Of a stretch of 18,991 bases of DNA, positions 17,089 to 18,991 are shown one piece after another. Numbering within the stretch: position 1 is the stretch's first letter; every line of letters starts with the position of its first letter. The notes beneath the pieces were generated by a model. It made no database searches. It was given only the letters and a program-made list of their open reading frames with translations, and was not told the origin of the DNA. Source of the stretch: Chloroflexota bacterium (GTDB taxonomy: Bacteria > Chloroflexota > Anaerolineae > Anaerolineales > Anaerolineaceae); assembly GCA_012800995.1 (NCBI GenBank), contig JAAZIH010000140.1:1-18991 (forward strand), given 5' to 3'. A program made the position numbers and the translations under genes.

Positions 17089-17391
17089 TTAAAACTGAAA
17101 ACCCCCTTTCAAGTCAAGCACTTTCACTTTGTAGTCATCCACAAAATCGAGCAACTCATTTTCAAGATCAGCCCATTCAACTGATTCAAAAAGGTGCCTC
17201 GCTTTCGTCAGCGTTGGTATCGTGCCACCCACCAACATGGTGGGTCTTTCGCCATAGGCAGTCAGCCAGGCGTCCGTTAGCACGAGTCCCAGTTGGTTCA
17301 CTTTGGGCAAGTATTCCCCTACAACGAACTCAAAGTATTGCTGCTCGTGACCCCGTTTGAGGTCCCAGGTCATAATAACTTTTACAGCCAT
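17089..17391 (-). CDS. Small alpha/beta protein, possibly dimeric ferredoxin-like (NIPSNAP-like)
   Basis: The 100-residue product has no signal or membrane segment. The pattern of an N-terminal strand (AVKVIMTWDL), a helix with GHEQQYFEFVVGEYLPKVNQLG, a strand with LTDAWLTAYG, another with PTMLVGGTI, and a second long helix (TKARHLFESVEWADLENELLDFV) resembles dimeric alpha-beta barrel proteins such as NIPSNAP or EthD types. I cannot name the family with confidence. It is packed between the MBL-fold gene (1-nt gap) and mutY (2-nt gap), so it is co-translated with both. Function unknown. Confidence 0.8.
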   Translation of the reverse strand: MAVKVIMTWDLKRGHEQQYFEFVVGEYLPKVNQLGLVLTDAWLTAYGERPTMLVGGTIPTLTKARHLFESVEWADLENELLDFVDDYKVKVLDLKGGFQF

Positions 17392-17392
17392 T

Positions 17393-18043
17393 TTAAAGCG
17401 CCATTAGTTTAGGATCCAAGGCGATAACACGGGTTTCCTCGGTAAAAGAAGATGCCGTTGCCTTGTATGACTCCATTGTTTCAAGCTGAGTAATGCCCAT
17501 TTCCTTTAAGAATTTGCTCAGCGGCTCAAGGGGCAGTTTGGAATGAGGCGTTTCGTAGTGCATTGGGATAACGATGTTGGGTTCAAGCATGCTGATCAGC
17601 TCAGCTGCTTTTGAGGCGTTCAACGCGCCACCTTCACCAACTGGCACCAGGGCGATGTTGATTTGCCCAAGTTCCTCTACCAAATTTTGAGCTGGAACAT
17701 TGTTTGCTTGCCCAAGATGCATAATAGTCATCGTGCCATAATCGTAAACATAAAGCGTGTTTCGTAAATCTTTTTTATTGGTCGTGAGTGGTGAAGTTTG
17801 AATGCCGGTAATAAAAACGCCACCCCGTTCATATTCACCCGGTCCATTAATAATGAAAGGTTCCGGGCGAATAACGCTTACGTTATTGTGAGCGAGGTCA
17901 TTACAGCTAACGGTGGCAATATCCGCTTTAAGTTTCAGCGGATTATATCCAGCTACTTTTGAATCAAAGGGATCCGTAACAACGGTTGCCATGCCACGCT
18001 CAACAAAGCGAAAACACGAATGTCCATACCAAGTAATTTCCAT
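17393..18043 (-). CDS. Metallo-beta-lactamase-fold protein with degraded metal site (UlaG-like)
   Basis: The 216-residue protein matches the UlaG-like/Lactamase_B_3 group: MEITWYGHSCFRF at the start, VVTDPFDSK at 21-29, and IPMHYET at 159-165 near the end. The HxHxDH metal motif, expected after DIATVS, reads C47-N-D49-L-A51-H52, so two His and the Asp are lost. The usual HLGD reads HLGQ (His109, Gln112). His8, His52, His109 and His162 remain. A hydrolase needing two metals is unlikely to work this way. It may bind one metal, or be a pseudoenzyme with a binding role. GGAGG lies 4 nt before the ATG. It is the first gene of the tight operon leading to mutY and the sulfatase-like gene. Length is normal for the group. 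Confidence 0.85.
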   Translation of the reverse strand: MEITWYGHSCFRFVERGMATVVTDPFDSKVAGYNPLKLKADIATVSCNDLAHNNVSVIRPEPFIINGPGEYERGGVFITGIQTSPLTTNKKDLRNTLYVYDYGTMTIMHLGQANNVPAQNLVEELGQINIALVPVGEGGALNASKAAELISMLEPNIVIPMHYETPHSKLPLEPLSKFLKEMGITQLETMESYKATASSFTEETRVIALDPKLMAL

Positions 18044-18082
18044 AAATCCTCCGCGCCTCGTTGTCGTACCTGAGGCTTCTTT

Positions 18083-18091
18083 ATTATATCA
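18083..18091 (-). promoter_or_regulatory. Extended -10 promoter for the MBL-fold/mutY operon
   Basis: On the minus strand TGATATAAT (18091-18083) is a TG-extended perfect -10 box. The -35 region at 16-17 nt is poor (TTTCGT or TTCGTC), which the extended element may offset. It lies 39 nt before the start codon. Confidence 0.6.
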
Positions 18092-18112
18092 GTTCAACGA
18101 GACAGACGAAAG

Positions 18113-18131
18113 TTATCTTGATGTTAGATAA
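18113..18131. repeat. Short dyad upstream of the MBL-fold/mutY promoter
   Basis: TTATCT (18113-18118) and AGATAA (18126-18131) form a 6-bp inverted repeat with a 7-nt spacer. It sits just upstream of the -35 region of the promoter at 18083-18091. This is where an activator could bind a poor -35 promoter, but such a short dyad can occur by chance. Confidence 0.3.
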
Positions 18132-18190
18132 GTTTTACGAAGTTTCGGACTGTTTTCTTTCACGCAACGAGATATCCCAAAAAACAATGA

Positions 18191-18949
18191 TCAGTTAACC
18201 GCTTTGAGAAAATCAGGTGTTTTTAAATTCTTTTCCAATAAATACGTGAAATGATGTTGAATGAGGTGTTTAATTTCCTGTTCGATTTCAGGCGGAATAA
18301 CTCTGTTTTTAATCTTTGACCAGGACGACCGTTGAAAATATCGTAGATACTTCAAGGCGTTCAAGGAAATACGCCATGCGGTCAGGTCAACTGAAAAACA
18401 TTTCGGGCACAATACTCCACCTAATTTTGGCGAATAATATTGCGGCTCGGGTTGAATTTTGGCATCACAGGCGAGACAACGATTGAGTTCTGGCCTAAAG
18501 CCAATATTCTCAAGCAACCTTAATTCGAAATAATGCACAACTGTTTCAGACGCAAAGCCTTCGTTAAGCCGTTGTAATCCATCAGCCAACGTCTGAAAAA
18601 GAGCGCGGTTTGGACCTTCCTCGTAACTGAAACGGTCAATTAGTTCCACAAGGTAGGCAGCTTGCGCGGTGAGCGTCAGGTCATCACGGATGTTCTGAAA
18701 AGTTTTTTGAGCTTCAGCCTGGGCAATCACCTCCCAGGTGCGTCCTTTGGCAAGTTGTAGTAACACCAGCGTAAAGGGCTCTAAATGACCCGCTTTACGA
18801 CTCTTCACTTTTCGCGCACCCTTGGCAATAGCTTGTAATTTGCCATGTTCTAAGGTGTAAAGCGTTAGAATGCGATCAGCCTCGTCATACTCGCGATGCT
18901 TGAGCACAATCGCCTGCGCGCGATAGGAACGTGACGCGCGTTGGCTCAC
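18191..18949 (-). CDS. recO: DNA repair protein RecO
   Basis: RecO helps RecR load RecA on single-stranded DNA in the RecFOR pathway. The 252-residue product has the N-terminal OB fold (YRAQAIVLKHREYDEADRILTLYT, then HGKLQAIAKGARK) and a helical C-terminal domain with a zinc-finger insert: Cys158/Cys161 (CLAC) and Cys181/Cys184 (CPKC). Length matches the family (about 240-260). The start is GTG at 18949. The ATG two bases upstream is out of frame and runs straight into TGA. AGGAG at 18960-18956 lies 6 nt before the GTG. A separate promoter for the next operon lies in the 147-nt gap downstream. Confidence 0.96.
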   Translation of the reverse strand: MSQRASRSYRAQAIVLKHREYDEADRILTLYTLEHGKLQAIAKGARKVKSRKAGHLEPFTLVLLQLAKGRTWEVIAQAEAQKTFQNIRDDLTLTAQAAYLVELIDRFSYEEGPNRALFQTLADGLQRLNEGFASETVVHYFELRLLENIGFRPELNRCLACDAKIQPEPQYYSPKLGGVLCPKCFSVDLTAWRISLNALKYLRYFQRSSWSKIKNRVIPPEIEQEIKHLIQHHFTYLLEKNLKTPDFLKAVN

Positions 18950-18990
18950 ATTTGTCTCCTATCCAATTGTCTTTGCATTAAAACCTCTTG
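18946..18990 (-). CDS. Possible C-terminal end of a gene cut by the right edge
   Basis: A minus-strand frame enters from the edge and reads QEVLMQRQLDRRQM before TGA at 18948-18946, overlapping the recO GTG as GTGA. This fits the overlap habit of the window. A second frame (PRGFNAKTIG, stop TAG at 18961-18959) is equally open, so the real upstream gene end cannot be decided. Confidence 0.25.
   Translation of the reverse strand, partial: QEVLMQRQLDRRQM
18956..18960 (-). promoter_or_regulatory. Ribosome binding site supporting the recO GTG start
   Basis: AGGAG on the minus strand lies 6 nt before GTG 18949. The closer ATG at 18951 would give only a single codon before TGA. Confidence 0.7.
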
Positions 18991-18991
18991 G

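Noticed and set aside
18132..18190. A possible terminator after recO (TGATCA followed by a T run, minus strand).
   Set aside because: The palindrome is only 6 bp without a loop, so no stable hairpin precedes the T run.

Overview
The window looks like chromosomal DNA from a member of the Chloroflexota, most likely class Anaerolineae. This is inference. It rests on a single-chain glycyl-tRNA synthetase with alpha and beta parts fused, a lipoprotein with a long Thr/Pro/Ser linker of the kind common in that phylum, and moderate GC with many ATGA-type gene overlaps. No rRNA, tRNA, CRISPR array, insertion sequence or phage gene is visible. Coding density is high and no gene-free stretch exceeds about 225 bases.

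Left part (1-2265): a PLP aminotransferase of the LysN/Aro8 type and a small lipoprotein of unknown function, both on the minus strand. A divergent spacer separates them from the fused glycyl-tRNA synthetase gene (2266-5244, plus). That gene ends at a strong bidirectional hairpin terminator.

Minus-strand block 8658-5342: a YacP/Rae1-like NYN-domain nuclease; a lipoprotein joining a putative binding-protein-like domain to a CapA-type domain, with a near-consensus promoter almost on top of its start codon; and, overlapping that by 4 nt, a MerR-type regulator with a CarH-like cobalamin domain whose key ligand positions are altered. The CapA and MerR genes are clearly one translational unit.

Plus-strand operon 8730-12042: two related zinc-ribbon membrane proteins in tandem (TTG start, then ATGA overlap), a small membrane protein, and uracil phosphoribosyltransferase (upp, ATGA overlap). 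It ends in a long hairpin.

Minus-strand block 18949-12109: recO; then a very tight operon of a metallo-beta-lactamase-fold protein that has lost most metal ligands, a 100-residue alpha/beta protein, mutY, and a membrane-anchored sulfatase/phosphoglycerol-transferase-like protein. These are joined by gaps of 1-2 bases or a 1-base overlap. After a 221-base spacer come a small membrane protein with a YLDPGAGS motif and a two-domain protein (kinase-like N-terminus plus SAM methyltransferase). The last three genes look like a functional set acting on a surface polymer or lipid carrier. This set, the altered-ligand MerR regulator beside the CapA fusion, and the zinc-ribbon membrane pair are the best candidates for undescribed biology here.
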